DNA of 23,024 nt from Hyphomicrobiales bacterium (GCA_003164825.1 PLUH01000384.1:8342-31365); one strand, 5' to 3'. Counted from the stretch's first letter, positions 1 to 7,764 are shown. The notes: generated by a model not told the origin, from the letters alone. Translations and numbers: made by a program.

Positions 1-46
1 TGCGCGCGAGGAGCTGCGCGCCGTTGCCGGCGAGAGCAGCCCGATC

Positions 47-1147
47 ATGAACGTCCCCGGACTTCGATGGAACGCCCGGGCGATCTGCGCCCTCGGCGCG
101 GTCGCGCTGGGAGCGGCAGCGGTGACCGCGCTGCAGTCCTTTGTCCCGGGCGAAGCGCTGACCGCGTTGCGGTCGTTCATTCCGGGCGAAACGCAGATCT
201 TTCAGCTGCTGCTGTTCGGCTGGATCGGCGTTGCGCTTGGCCGTTTCACGGTCGGCGCCTCGCCGAGCCCGGTTCCGCCCGGCGGACAGACAGCCGCACG
301 TCGAGAGACGGCGGTGAAGGAGGAGAAGGTCGACCGGGTCTTGCGCCACATCGCCAAGGTCCTCCAGACCCATCTGACCGATAACGAGAGCTTCTCCGAG
401 CGGCTCGACGGCGCCAGCGAGCGGCTGTCGCATGAGCAAAGCGCGGGTCCGGTCAAGGACATCGTGCTGGCCCTGATCGACGACAATCGCGACATGCGCG
501 ACAAGCTCTTCAACGTCAAAAACCAGCTCGAACAGTCGCGCCTGCAGGTCATGCAGTTGCAAACGAACCTCGAGCGGGCCGAGGAGGCCGGCCTGCGCGA
601 CGTAGTGACCGCAATCGGCAATCGCCGCTTTTTTGACGCCTGCTTCGCGGAGGAGGTGGAGAAAGCCCGACGGCTGGGCGACGGCTTCTGCCTCGCCCTC
701 GCCGACATCGATCGATTCAAGCATGTCAACGACCGGTTCGGCCATCTTGTCGGCGATCGCCTGTTGCGCCTGTTCGCCAATATCCTGGCGCAGAATGTGC
801 GCGGACAGGACAAGGTGGCGCGATTTGGCGGCGAGGAGTTCGCGCTGATCTTCCCGGGCGCGCGCCTGGTCGATGCGGTCAGCGCGGTCGAGCGAATCCG
901 GGGAATTCTGGAAACCAAGCAGTGGACGGTCGAGCCGAGCGGCGAACGAGTGGGCAAGGTGACGGCGTCGTTCGGCGTTGCGAGGCTGAGCGCGGACGAG
1001 TCGGGCGCCGACCTGCTGCGGCGGGTTGACCAACTCCTTCATGAGGCGAAGGTTCAGGGAAGAAATCGCGTCGTCGCCGACGGCGAAAACGACGGCGCGC
1101 CATCGTCGAGACGGCCTTCCCGCGACCGACGGGCCGCGGCGGGCTGA
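47..1147 (+). CDS. Membrane-anchored GGDEF diguanylate cyclase
   Basis: Predicted to make cyclic di-GMP from two GTP at the inner membrane. The N-terminal part (about residues 10-66) is hydrophobic, giving one or two membrane segments. A helical, probably coiled-coil linker (about 90-185) leads into a C-terminal GGDEF domain. The active-site loop reads GGEEF (261-265) and the metal-binding stretch DIDRFKHVND is intact. An RGQD product-inhibition I-site (252-255) sits exactly five residues before it, so feedback control is likely. The usual DPLTGLxNRR lead-in is altered to DVVTAIGNRR. The ATG at 47 overlaps a TGA in frame 3, but frame 2 also stays open to the window edge with good codon usage, so the true start may lie outside the window. 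It lies next to the flagellar genes, where c-di-GMP would be relevant to motility, but nothing ties it to their operons. Confidence 0.9.
   Translation: MNVPGLRWNARAICALGAVALGAAAVTALQSFVPGEALTALRSFIPGETQIFQLLLFGWIGVALGRFTVGASPSPVPPGGQTAARRETAVKEEKVDRVLRHIAKVLQTHLTDNESFSERLDGASERLSHEQSAGPVKDIVLALIDDNRDMRDKLFNVKNQLEQSRLQVMQLQTNLERAEEAGLRDVVTAIGNRRFFDACFAEEVEKARRLGDGFCLALADIDRFKHVNDRFGHLVGDRLLRLFANILAQNVRGQDKVARFGGEEFALIFPGARLVDAVSAVERIRGILETKQWTVEPSGERVGKVTASFGVARLSADESGADLLRRVDQLLHEAKVQGRNRVVADGENDGAPSSRRPSRDRRAAAG
124..195 (+). repeat. 36-bp imperfect in-frame tandem duplication
   Basis: Two adjacent 36-bp units (124-159 and 160-195) lie inside the diguanylate cyclase gene. They encode TALQSFVPGEAL and TALRSFIPGETQ, residues 27-38 and 39-50, between the two hydrophobic stretches. 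Most differences are single bases, which suggests slippage or unequal crossing-over followed by drift. Confidence 0.8.
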
Positions 1148-1170
1148 GCCGCTCGTCGGATCGCGCGACG

Positions 1171-1626
1171 ATGTCCAACCGCCGAAACGACGAGTTTCAA
1201 CGCGCCCTCGACGAAGCGCGGCGGCAAGACCGGGCGCTCGACGACGAGGGGTCGGGGCCCGTCGGGGGACCGCGCGTCCGCGCGCGCCTCGAATTTGGCC
1301 CCGCGCCGGGTTCCGGCGGAGAGGCGCGTTTCGGCCTGGCTTTGGAGTGGACGGACGAGCCGGCGGATCGGCTGGGACGGCAGGCGCCCGCTTCGACGGA
1401 CGAAGCGGCGCCCAATCTCGCGGATACGCCAGCCGAAATCGCCGCCGAGCTCGGTCTTGCCGGTCCGGTGACGCCGGATCAGCTTGCGGCGCGCTGGCGC
1501 AATTTCGTCTGGCGAAATCATCCCGACCGCCAGCCGGCGCGCGAACGTGATCACGCAGGCGCCCGGGTCGCGATCGCCAACGCCCTCTATGATCGGGCGC
1601 GGCGCGAACTCGCTAAGCGACGATGA
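1171..1626 (+). CDS. Small J-domain (DnaJ-like) protein
   Basis: A 151-residue protein whose last 65 residues look like a J-domain. The diagnostic HPD tripeptide is at 117-119 (within RNHPDRQP), between a helix-II-like segment (TPDQLAARWRNFVWRN) and a helix-III-like segment (ARVAIANALYDRARREL). The first 85 residues are charged and rich in Gly, Ala and Pro with no recognisable fold. There is no Gly/Phe linker or zinc-finger region, so this is a type III J-protein that could stimulate an Hsp70 ATPase on a specific client. The start lies 23 bases after the cyclase stop in the same direction and has only a weak ribosome-binding site. It converges on the next gene with a 10-bp gap. The client is unknown. 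Confidence 0.75.
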   Translation: MSNRRNDEFQRALDEARRQDRALDDEGSGPVGGPRVRARLEFGPAPGSGGEARFGLALEWTDEPADRLGRQAPASTDEAAPNLADTPAEIAAELGLAGPVTPDQLAARWRNFVWRNHPDRQPARERDHAGARVAIANALYDRARRELAKRR

Positions 1627-1636
1627 CACGGCCGGA

Positions 1637-2143
1637 TCATTCGAAGATCCTCTTGCGGGCGAAGAGCGCGGCCCCATTCGCGGCCTTTGTGACGGCAAGG
1701 AGAGCCGCGCCCTTGTCGTCGAGCAGCGCCCAGCCGCCGTCTCGCGCGACAATCGCCCCAATGCGGCCGACGCCGGGCACGCTGTCGCCGGGAACGGCCG
1801 AGCGGAGCGCGCCGTCGATCCTCAGCCAGACGCGATCGGCTCGGGCGGCGACGATCTCGATCGGCCGCGATTCGGGCGCGGCCTTGCCGGCGGAAGCGGC
1901 GAACGAACCCGTCGTCGTCATGTCGACGGCGGCGCCGCCGTTTGCCGTCGGCGGGGCGGGACCCTCGGCCGGAGACGCTGCGCCCGAACTCCCGCGCGGC
2001 TGGGCGAAGATCGCCAAGTGTTCAAGGCCGTTGATGCGCGTCTTCCCCCCGCCGTAGGCGAGCATATAGATGGCGAACGCCATTGACATGCCGGCGAGGG
2101 CCGTTCCAACCGCGCGAATCGCTATCTCCTGACCTGGGGCCAT
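1637..2143 (-). CDS. Single-pass membrane protein of unknown function, last gene of the flgF-fliI unit
   Basis: I do not recognise the family. The 168-residue product has an N-terminal transmembrane helix (about residues 12-31), a Gly/Ala/Pro/Ser-rich linker (about 50-92) and a small predicted beta-rich C-terminal domain (about 95-165, including RVWLRIDGALRSAVPGD and GWALLDDKGAAL). This arrangement loosely resembles the inner-membrane GspC/PilP-type proteins of secretion and pilus machines, but that is a shape comparison, not homology I can show. It starts 10 bases after the fliI stop, so it is probably co-transcribed with flgF and fliI. It is not FliJ, which would be a cytoplasmic coiled coil. 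Its 3' end faces the J-domain gene across 10 bp. Confidence 0.7.
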   Translation of the reverse strand: MAPGQEIAIRAVGTALAGMSMAFAIYMLAYGGGKTRINGLEHLAIFAQPRGSSGAASPAEGPAPPTANGGAAVDMTTTGSFAASAGKAAPESRPIEIVAARADRVWLRIDGALRSAVPGDSVPGVGRIGAIVARDGGWALLDDKGAALLAVTKAANGAALFARKRIFE

Positions 2144-2153
2144 CGCCGGCGCC

Positions 2154-3524
2154 TCACGATTCGAGGGTCTTGGCGTCGCCGCGCAGCGCGGCGGCGAGAT
2201 CGATGAATGGATCCTCGCACCGCGGCGCGTCGACCGTCTGGTTCATCGCCTCATAGATGCGCGGGACCGATTTGATCGCCTTGTCGAGGATCGAGTCGGC
2301 GCCGGCGGTGTAGCCGCCCATGAGACGCAGCTCACGCGTCTCCTCGTAGCGCGCGATCAGCGATCTGAGGTTCGCAACCACCTTGCGCTGCTCCGGCCGC
2401 CACGCGGGATGGGCCATCCTCGACACCGACGAGAGAACATTGACCGCCGGATATCGGCCTTCGTCAGCGATCGCGCGCTCCAACACGATGTGGCCGTCGA
2501 GGGCTCCACGAATCGCATCGGCGACCGGATCGTTGTGGTCGTCGCCATCGACCAGAACGGAAAAGACGCCGGTAATCGAACCCGATCCTTCCACCCCCGG
2601 TCCAGCGCGCTCGAGGAGCCGCGGCAGATCGCTGAAGACGCTCGGCGCATAGCCGCGGGCGACCGCGGGCTCTCCCGCCGCCAGCGCCACATCGCGCGCG
2701 GCATGAGCAAAACGGGTGACCGAATCGACGATCAGCAACACCGAATCGCCTTGGTCGCGGAAGTATTCGGCGATCGCCATTGCGGTTTTAGGGGCGAGGC
2801 GGCGCATCATGGGGCTCTCGTCGCCGGTCGAAACGACCGCGACCGCGGACGCGCGGTCCTCGCCGAGCGTGTCGTGAAGAAATTCGCGCACTTCGCGACC
2901 GCGTTCGCCGACGAGCGCGATGACGACGGTGTCGATCGGCGTCGCCCGAGCCAGCATCGCCAGAAGCGACGACTTGCCGATCCCGGAGCCCGCGAACACC
3001 CCAACTCTCTGCCCAAGACACAGGGGAGTGAAGAGATCGACGACTCGGACTCCCGTTCGGAGGGGCGCATGGACCCGCCCGCGGCTGAGAGGAGGAGGGG
3101 GAGCCGCGTCAAGCGGCACGGACTTGTCTCCGCCGACGAGCTCGCCCGCGCCGTCGATCGGCCGCCCGAGCGCGTCCACGACCCGACCTTTCCAGGACCG
3201 ATGCGGCGACAGCGACAGATTGTCGGCGCGATAGGCGCGCGCGCCGATCGTCGCGTCGCTGCGCGCGTCGAACGGCTTGAGGGTGGCCGAGGCCTCGTCG
3301 ATCCTGACCACTTCGCCGATCTGGACGCGATCGCCCACGTCGACGCCGACGCACTCGCCAAGCTTGAGGAAGCGCGAGAGGCCGGCGACGCGATAGTGCG
3401 ACATCGAGACCTCGACAATGGCGCCGCTCACGCGCGCCGCCGGCAAATTCCGCACTCCCCATGCGACCCGCCGCTCAAGGCGCTCGAGCGGCGACAGCGC
3501 GGCGTCGGAGCGAGCGTCGATCAC
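2154..3524 (-). CDS. fliI: FliI, flagellum-specific type III export ATPase
   Basis: Cytoplasmic ATPase that energises unfolding and delivery of flagellar export substrates; it is homologous to the F1 beta subunit. The 456-residue length is normal for the family. The P-loop GSGIGKSS is at 179-186, GERGREV at 206-212 and the Walker B strand SVLLIVDS at 261-268; the family segment GEPAVARGYAPSVFSDLPRLLERAG follows. The start codon is GTG at 3524, and its GTGA overlaps the TGA of flgF, so translation of the two is probably coupled. fliJ and fliH, the usual partners, are not adjacent. The downstream neighbour is the unknown membrane protein at 1637-2143. Confidence 0.97.
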   Translation of the reverse strand: MIDARSDAALSPLERLERRVAWGVRNLPAARVSGAIVEVSMSHYRVAGLSRFLKLGECVGVDVGDRVQIGEVVRIDEASATLKPFDARSDATIGARAYRADNLSLSPHRSWKGRVVDALGRPIDGAGELVGGDKSVPLDAAPPPPLSRGRVHAPLRTGVRVVDLFTPLCLGQRVGVFAGSGIGKSSLLAMLARATPIDTVVIALVGERGREVREFLHDTLGEDRASAVAVVSTGDESPMMRRLAPKTAMAIAEYFRDQGDSVLLIVDSVTRFAHAARDVALAAGEPAVARGYAPSVFSDLPRLLERAGPGVEGSGSITGVFSVLVDGDDHNDPVADAIRGALDGHIVLERAIADEGRYPAVNVLSSVSRMAHPAWRPEQRKVVANLRSLIARYEETRELRLMGGYTAGADSILDKAIKSVPRIYEAMNQTVDAPRCEDPFIDLAAALRGDAKTLES

Positions 3525-4246
3525 GCGGACGACGCGAGAGTCTTGATCGCCTCTTGCAGCGACGTTTCGGATTGCGACGCCTCGGCAGCGACGCCGTCGA
3601 AAGCGCGCGTCACGTCGATCAGTCTGGTCATCTCGCGCACCGGATCGACGTTGGAGCTCTCCACCGCGCCCTGAACGACTCCATCACGCGTGAACTCGAG
3701 GATCGGCGTCGGCGGCTTGTCCGGCACGACCCCGGAATTTTCGGCCCGTATCAACGAGGCGCCCGGGTCAATCGCAAACAGCCCTATCGCCCCGACCTGC
3801 CGTCCGTTCTGGGTGATCATTCCATCGGCGGAGACCGTCAATGGCCCCGCCGCCCCGTCGACGAGGATCGGAGCGCCCCCGGCATCCAGGATCGGGTCGC
3901 CGTTCAGCGTGCGCAGCGTTCCCGATTCGTCGATGCGGGCGCGGCCGTCACGGGTGTAAGCCGGTCCGCGCGGCGTCTGGATGCCGAACCAGCCGTCGCC
4001 CTGGACGGCGAAATCAAGCGGGTTGCCGGTCTTCACCAGCCCTCCGGCGCGTCGGGACAGATAGTCCGAGCCGGTCGAGACGTAATCGAGCCTCGCGTCG
4101 CCAGTCCTGGCCATTTCCGTTTCGAACGACACACCGGTCGCCCGGTAGCCGACCGTATTCATGTTGGCGACGTTGTCAGCGATGGTTTCCAGTCGTCGTT
4201 GCAGCGCTACCTGGGCCGAGACGGCGACATAAAGTCCGTTTTGCAT
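3521..4246 (-). CDS. flgF: FlgF, proximal rod protein
   Basis: A 241-residue rod component exported through the flagellar type III system. The N-terminal rod/hook motif is clear (DNVANMNTVGYRA, about residues 24-36). The core GNPLDFAVQGDGWFGIQTPRG and the C-terminal helix (SSNVDPVREMTRLIDVTRAF) follow the FlgF/FlgG pattern. The reading frame stays open a further 1 kb upstream, antisense to motA, but homology begins at MQNGLY, so the ATG at 4246 is the start. The stop overlaps the GTG of fliI by four bases. Transcription diverges from motA, so the 144-bp spacer probably carries its promoter. Confidence 0.95.
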   Translation of the reverse strand: MQNGLYVAVSAQVALQRRLETIADNVANMNTVGYRATGVSFETEMARTGDARLDYVSTGSDYLSRRAGGLVKTGNPLDFAVQGDGWFGIQTPRGPAYTRDGRARIDESGTLRTLNGDPILDAGGAPILVDGAAGPLTVSADGMITQNGRQVGAIGLFAIDPGASLIRAENSGVVPDKPPTPILEFTRDGVVQGAVESSNVDPVREMTRLIDVTRAFDGVAAEASQSETSLQEAIKTLASSA

Positions 4247-4390
4247 GACGCTGTTCCGCCAGGCCCTCGCATCGGCGTGTCGTCTGAACGATGGAAGGGC
4301 CGGCTTGTCCCGGGCTGACCTCGCCCCTGACAGCTTCGCGTAAGTCTGAAGCCGCAAATCTTGCACTGTCGTTCGCACCCGGAGCGAATC
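4247..4390. promoter_or_regulatory. Divergent control region between flgF-fliI and motA-fliM-fliN-fliG
   Basis: This 144-bp gap separates two head-to-head flagellar units and must hold promoters for both unless transcripts enter from elsewhere. I find no clear sigma-54 (GG-N10-GC) or housekeeping promoter. A small inverted repeat GCTTC/GAAGC (4333-4337 and 4348-4352) and GGAG at 4381-4384, the likely motA ribosome-binding site, are the only marks. The call rests on gene arrangement. Confidence 0.45.
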
Positions 4391-5272
4391 TTGAATTTCG
4401 CCATTGGTCTCGTCATCACCGTCGGATGCATTCTCGGCGGCTATGCGGCGCTCGGCGGACATCTCGACGTGCTGTTTCAGCCTTACGAATTCGTCATCAT
4501 CGCTGGATCGTCGCTCGGCATTTTCATCGTCGCCAACGCCACATCGACGATCAAGGACTGCGGCAAGGCGTGCCTCGAGGCGGTCCTCGACAAGGCGCCC
4601 AAGCCGCGCGACTTCCTCGACGTGCTGTCGGCCCTGCACGCCCTGATGAGGGAGCTCAGAGCCAAGTCCCGCAGCGAAGTCGAAGCGCATTTCGACAACC
4701 CGGAGGAGTCCGAGATTTTCCGGAATTTTCCCAAGCTGCTCGCCAACAAGGACCTGGTGACGTTCATCTGCGACTATGGCCGTCTCATCATCATCGGCAA
4801 CGCGCGAACGCACGAGATCGAGGCGCTGATGGATGAGGAAATCGAAACCCTGGCGCACGACCGCTACAAGCCGGTGCAAGCATTCCAGGCGGTCGCCGAC
4901 GGGCTGCCCGCGCTCGGCATCGTGGCCGCGGTTCTCGGCATCATCCACGCTATGGGCGCGCTCGATCAATCGCCGGAAATCTTGGGCGGACTCATCGGCG
5001 CGGCGCTGGTGGGCACCTTCGCCGGCATCTTCCTGTCCTATGCGGTGGTCGCGCCGATCGCCCAGAAAGTCAGGGCGGTCCGGCAAAAGCAGTTGCGGCT
5101 GTTTACGCTCGTCAAGCAAAGCCTGCTCGCGTTCATGAACGGGGCGATGCCGCAAGTGGCGGTGGAGTTCGGCCGCAAGACCATTCCCTCCAAGGAGCGG
5201 CCGACGATCGATGTGGTCGAGAACGAGACCACCCCCACCGGCGGCGAACCCGCGCTCAAGGAGGCGGCGTGA
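4391..5272 (+). CDS. motA: MotA, stator proton-channel subunit
   Basis: Inner-membrane stator subunit that, with MotB, couples proton flow to torque. I place the start at TTG 4391 rather than the in-frame ATG at 4361. GGAG lies seven bases upstream, the protein then begins MNFAIGLVITVG like other MotA proteins, and the length becomes 293 residues (E. coli 295). With this start the functional residues fall at E. coli positions: R90 and E98 in the cytoplasmic loop, P173 (GLPALGIVAAVLG) and P222 (VVAPIAQKV). The family block EIEALMDEEIET and the C-terminal VEFGRKTIPSKERP are present. motB is not in this window. The stop overlaps the fliM GTG start, and AAGGAGG just upstream serves fliM. Confidence 0.96.
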   Translation: MNFAIGLVITVGCILGGYAALGGHLDVLFQPYEFVIIAGSSLGIFIVANATSTIKDCGKACLEAVLDKAPKPRDFLDVLSALHALMRELRAKSRSEVEAHFDNPEESEIFRNFPKLLANKDLVTFICDYGRLIIIGNARTHEIEALMDEEIETLAHDRYKPVQAFQAVADGLPALGIVAAVLGIIHAMGALDQSPEILGGLIGAALVGTFAGIFLSYAVVAPIAQKVRAVRQKQLRLFTLVKQSLLAFMNGAMPQVAVEFGRKTIPSKERPTIDVVENETTPTGGEPALKEAA

Positions 5273-6255
5273 GCGTCGAAGGCGCAACGAACGAGGTCGA
5301 CCACGGCGCCCGCAAGCTGCAAGGCGCGATGCTCGAGCATTCGAACCTCGCCATCGAGCGAATGCCCGGGCTTGGCTACGTCCTCAATCGATTCATCGCC
5401 GAGGCGCCGCTGCGCTTGTCGTCACTCATCGCGCGCCCTTCGGGCGGCTCGATCGAGGAGGTTCGGGCGACGACGCTATTTCGCGCGATCGAAGACTGTT
5501 CCGGCCTGACCGCGGCCTTGTATGCGAGCGCCGAACCGGAGTCGCGGCTGCTCATCGCGCTCGACGAGCGCATCGACCACCTGATCGTCTCCTCGATTTT
5601 CGGCGAAGTCGTTGCGGGCGAAGGTTCAAGCAAACCAGGAAGCGAGGCCGGCAAGTCGCGCACGGCGATCGAAGCGGCGCTCATCGAGGCGTTCGCGCGG
5701 GCGCTCGGCGAGGCGCTCGAGGCGGCCTTCGCGCCGCTCGCCCCGATCGCCCTGAGCCTCGAGCGGCTTCAGAGGCTCAGCGATCCGTTCGCGCTCGGCC
5801 GGCGGGACAGCGAGGCCGCGGCGGCGCGATTTTCGCTGGAGATGAATGGCGGCGCGTGCGAGTGCCTCGTCCTGCTCCCGCAAGCCTTTCTCCTGCCTTT
5901 CCGCAGCGAACTCGCTCACGATCCCGAGGCCGAGACGCCGGCCGCCGACCGGCGGTGGTCCAAGCTCATGGAGTTCGGCGTCCAGCAGACCCGGCTCCCG
6001 GTGACCGCCATCCTGGAGGAGGTCGCCATGAGTCTCGGCGACATCGCAAATTTTCGCGTCGGCGGGCTCTTGTCCCTGCAATCCAGCGACTTCACCGCCG
6101 TTCGCCTCGAATGTTCCGGCCGCGGAATGTTCACCTGCAAGCTCGGGCAGGCGGACGGCCGCTACCGGCTCGAAATCGAGAGCCCGATCGCGCAAGGATC
6201 CGATGCGGCCAAACGGCAGACCGGAGCCAATCCGATTGCCGGCAATGACCTCTGA
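5269..6255 (+). CDS. fliM: FliM, C-ring switch protein (rhizobial type)
   Basis: Middle layer of the flagellar C-ring, linking FliG to FliN and receiving the chemotaxis signal. The 328-residue product has a divergent CheC-like middle domain (about 30-220) and a C-terminal SpoA domain (about 238-312, with LPVTAILEEVAMSLGDIANF and GGLLSLQSSDF). The start is GTG 5269, overlapping the motA stop as GTGA, with a strong AAGGAGG ribosome-binding site. The N-terminus lacks the usual LSQxEIDALL CheY-P-binding peptide of enterobacterial FliM. Identity rests on the SpoA domain and its place between motA and fliN; the middle domain alone would be hard to recognise. Confidence 0.9.
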   Translation: MSVEGATNEVDHGARKLQGAMLEHSNLAIERMPGLGYVLNRFIAEAPLRLSSLIARPSGGSIEEVRATTLFRAIEDCSGLTAALYASAEPESRLLIALDERIDHLIVSSIFGEVVAGEGSSKPGSEAGKSRTAIEAALIEAFARALGEALEAAFAPLAPIALSLERLQRLSDPFALGRRDSEAAAARFSLEMNGGACECLVLLPQAFLLPFRSELAHDPEAETPAADRRWSKLMEFGVQQTRLPVTAILEEVAMSLGDIANFRVGGLLSLQSSDFTAVRLECSGRGMFTCKLGQADGRYRLEIESPIAQGSDAAKRQTGANPIAGNDL

Positions 6256-6279
6256 CACCAGCGAGCAAGACCTCAGTCC

Positions 6280-6618
6280 ATGGACGAAGCCGCCAATTCT
6301 CCCGAGCCGCCGGGCGCCATCGACGCGCCGAAGGCGGAGGCTATCCCCGGCCCTCCCAATCTCGGCGCGATCCTGTCGATCCCGGTGACGGTGCAGGTCG
6401 TGCTCGGTTCGACCTCGATGCCGGTCGCCGGCCTCATGAAGCTCGCCCGCGGCGCGATCGTCTCGCTGGACCAGCGCGTCGGCGATCCCGTTGACGTCGT
6501 CGTCAACGGCGCGGTGATCGCGCGCGGTGAAATCGTCGTCGTCGACGAGGCCAGTCAGCGATTCGGAGTGTCGCTCCTGGAAGTGGTCGCCGGCGCTGGC
6601 CGTGAACGGACGGCATAG
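6280..6618 (+). CDS. fliN: FliN, C-ring switch protein
   Basis: Bottom layer of the C-ring; FliN rings bind FliH and help dock the export ATPase as well as switching. The 112 residues comprise a Pro/Ala-rich N-terminal tail (1-28) and a compact SpoA domain (about 29-103). The family pattern is visible in ILSIPVTVQVVLGSTSMP, LARGAIVSLDQRVGDPVDVVVNG and ARGEIVVVDEASQRFGVSL. It starts 24 bases after the fliM stop. The short length is normal for FliN without an N-terminal extension. Confidence 0.95.
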   Translation: MDEAANSPEPPGAIDAPKAEAIPGPPNLGAILSIPVTVQVVLGSTSMPVAGLMKLARGAIVSLDQRVGDPVDVVVNGAVIARGEIVVVDEASQRFGVSLLEVVAGAGRERTA

Positions 6619-6640
6619 CTCTATCCGCAAAAGGAATCTC

Positions 6641-7660
6641 ATGTCCGAGGCGGCGATCAGCGGCGAAAGGGAACTTAGCGGGCCCGAAAAAGCCGCAGCG
6701 CTGCTGCTCATGATGGGCAAGCCCCCGGCCGCCCGGCTGCTCAAGCAATTCGATCAACCTGACTTGCGCGCGGTGGCGCTGGCCGCGGCGGGCCTCGGCG
6801 CCATCCCTGCGACCATGCTGGATCGGCTGGTCGAGGAATTCGTGACTGATTTTTCGGCTGGCGCCGATCTGCTCGGCGACGCCGGTCAGGCCCAGAGCCT
6901 GCTCGCCGACGCCCTGCCGCCTGAGCAAATCGCCGACATTCTTGGCCTTGCGCCCGGAGAGACCGGACCACCCGACGTGTGGCAATCGCTGGGGCAAGCG
7001 CCGGAGAGCGCGATTGTCGCCTTGCTGATGGCGGAGCGCGCGGCGACGGCGACCTATATCCTTTCCAGGCTCGATCCGCCCGTGGCGACGAGGCTTGTCG
7101 CGGCGCTGCCGCGCGATCGGCGCAACGCCGCGCTCTGCGGACTGGTCGCGCCGCTCGATGTGACGCCGCTTGCCGCCCAGCTGATCGAAGAAGCGGTGGA
7201 AGCTGCGTTGAAACAGGCGCCGGCCTCGGCAGCCGACGCCGGGGGGCGGTCCCGCCTCGCCGGCATCATCAACAGCCTCGATCCGGAGGAGGCGGAGGAC
7301 GCCATGCGAGCGCTCGAACAAGTCCGCCCGAAGGACGCGGCCATTGTCAAAACGATGCTCTTTTCCTTCAACGATCTGCCGAGACTGTCGGAGCGGGCGA
7401 GGGCGCTCTTGTTCGACCGGGCGTCGATCGACATCGTCGTCATGGCCCTGCGGGGGACCGACGCGGATTTCCGCGATATTGTTCTTTCGTCAATGCCCTC
7501 GCGCGGCCGCCGTCTGGTCGAGGGCGAACTCAATTCCGGCGCCTTCGCGCCCCCTCGGGATGTCGCGAAGGCGCGCAAAGCCATCGCCGACATCGTGCTC
7601 GGCATGGCGAGCCGCAACGAGATCGAGCTTGGCGGCGCTCCTTCCGCGGACCCCTCGTGA
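6641..7660 (+). CDS. fliG: FliG, rotor protein of the C-ring
   Basis: Top layer of the C-ring: it binds the MS-ring protein FliF and meets MotA to generate torque. The frame is open from 6527, but that part overlaps fliN. The ATG at 6641 has AAGGAA upstream and gives the normal 339 residues. The N-terminal domain begins LSGPEKAAALLLMMGK, and the middle domain includes SRLAGIINSLDPEEAEDAM. The C-terminal domain has MLFSFNDLPRLSERARALLF followed by the charged helix region DFRDIVLSSMPSRGRRLVEGEL, where torque residues lie in the family. A 140-bp spacer with a repeat follows before flhB. Confidence 0.95.
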   Translation: MSEAAISGERELSGPEKAAALLLMMGKPPAARLLKQFDQPDLRAVALAAAGLGAIPATMLDRLVEEFVTDFSAGADLLGDAGQAQSLLADALPPEQIADILGLAPGETGPPDVWQSLGQAPESAIVALLMAERAATATYILSRLDPPVATRLVAALPRDRRNAALCGLVAPLDVTPLAAQLIEEAVEAALKQAPASAADAGGRSRLAGIINSLDPEEAEDAMRALEQVRPKDAAIVKTMLFSFNDLPRLSERARALLFDRASIDIVVMALRGTDADFRDIVLSSMPSRGRRLVEGELNSGAFAPPRDVAKARKAIADIVLGMASRNEIELGGAPSADPS

Positions 7661-7720
7661 GCTTGAGGGCGATGTCCGGGGGCCGTCGCTTGAAGCGAAC
7701 TTCATATTCGCGTGTCCACA

Positions 7721-7764
7721 CCTTCGTCCTGAGGAGCGTCGAAGGCGCGTCTCGAAGGACGAGG
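7721..7764. repeat. REP-like palindromic intergenic element
   Basis: An imperfect palindrome in the fliG-flhB gap. The outer arms CCTTCGTCCT (7721-7730) and AGGACGAGG (7756-7764) pair with a small bulge; the inner arms GAGGAGCG and CGCGTCTC match at most positions around a TCGAAGG centre. Elements of this style, with TTCGTCCTGAGGAGC and TCTCGAAGGACGAGG ends, are as I recall scattered between genes in many alphaproteobacterial genomes. Only one copy is in this window, so its repeat nature cannot be shown here. It may form an RNA hairpin that trims or attenuates the upstream transcript. Confidence 0.65.

Noticed and set aside
3..50. Possible 3' end of an upstream gene in frame 3, with TGA overlapping ATG 47
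   Set aside because: Only 15 codons are visible, their composition is poor, and frame 2 looks more like coding sequence, so no separate gene is claimed.
2409..3674. A 421-codon plus-strand open frame opposite fliI
   Set aside because: The translation is Arg/Asp/His-rich and featureless, while the minus strand encodes a complete FliI with all motifs.
4321..4390. TTGCA before motA as part of a sigma-54 promoter
   Set aside because: The bases ten positions upstream of the GC are GC rather than GG, so the -24 element is missing.
4247..5287. A long minus-strand open frame antisense to motA, continuous with flgF
   Set aside because: High GC and strong third-position bias of motA keep the opposite frame open. 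The translation (rich in Arg, His and Asp with no family motif) shows no homology until the FlgF start at 4246.
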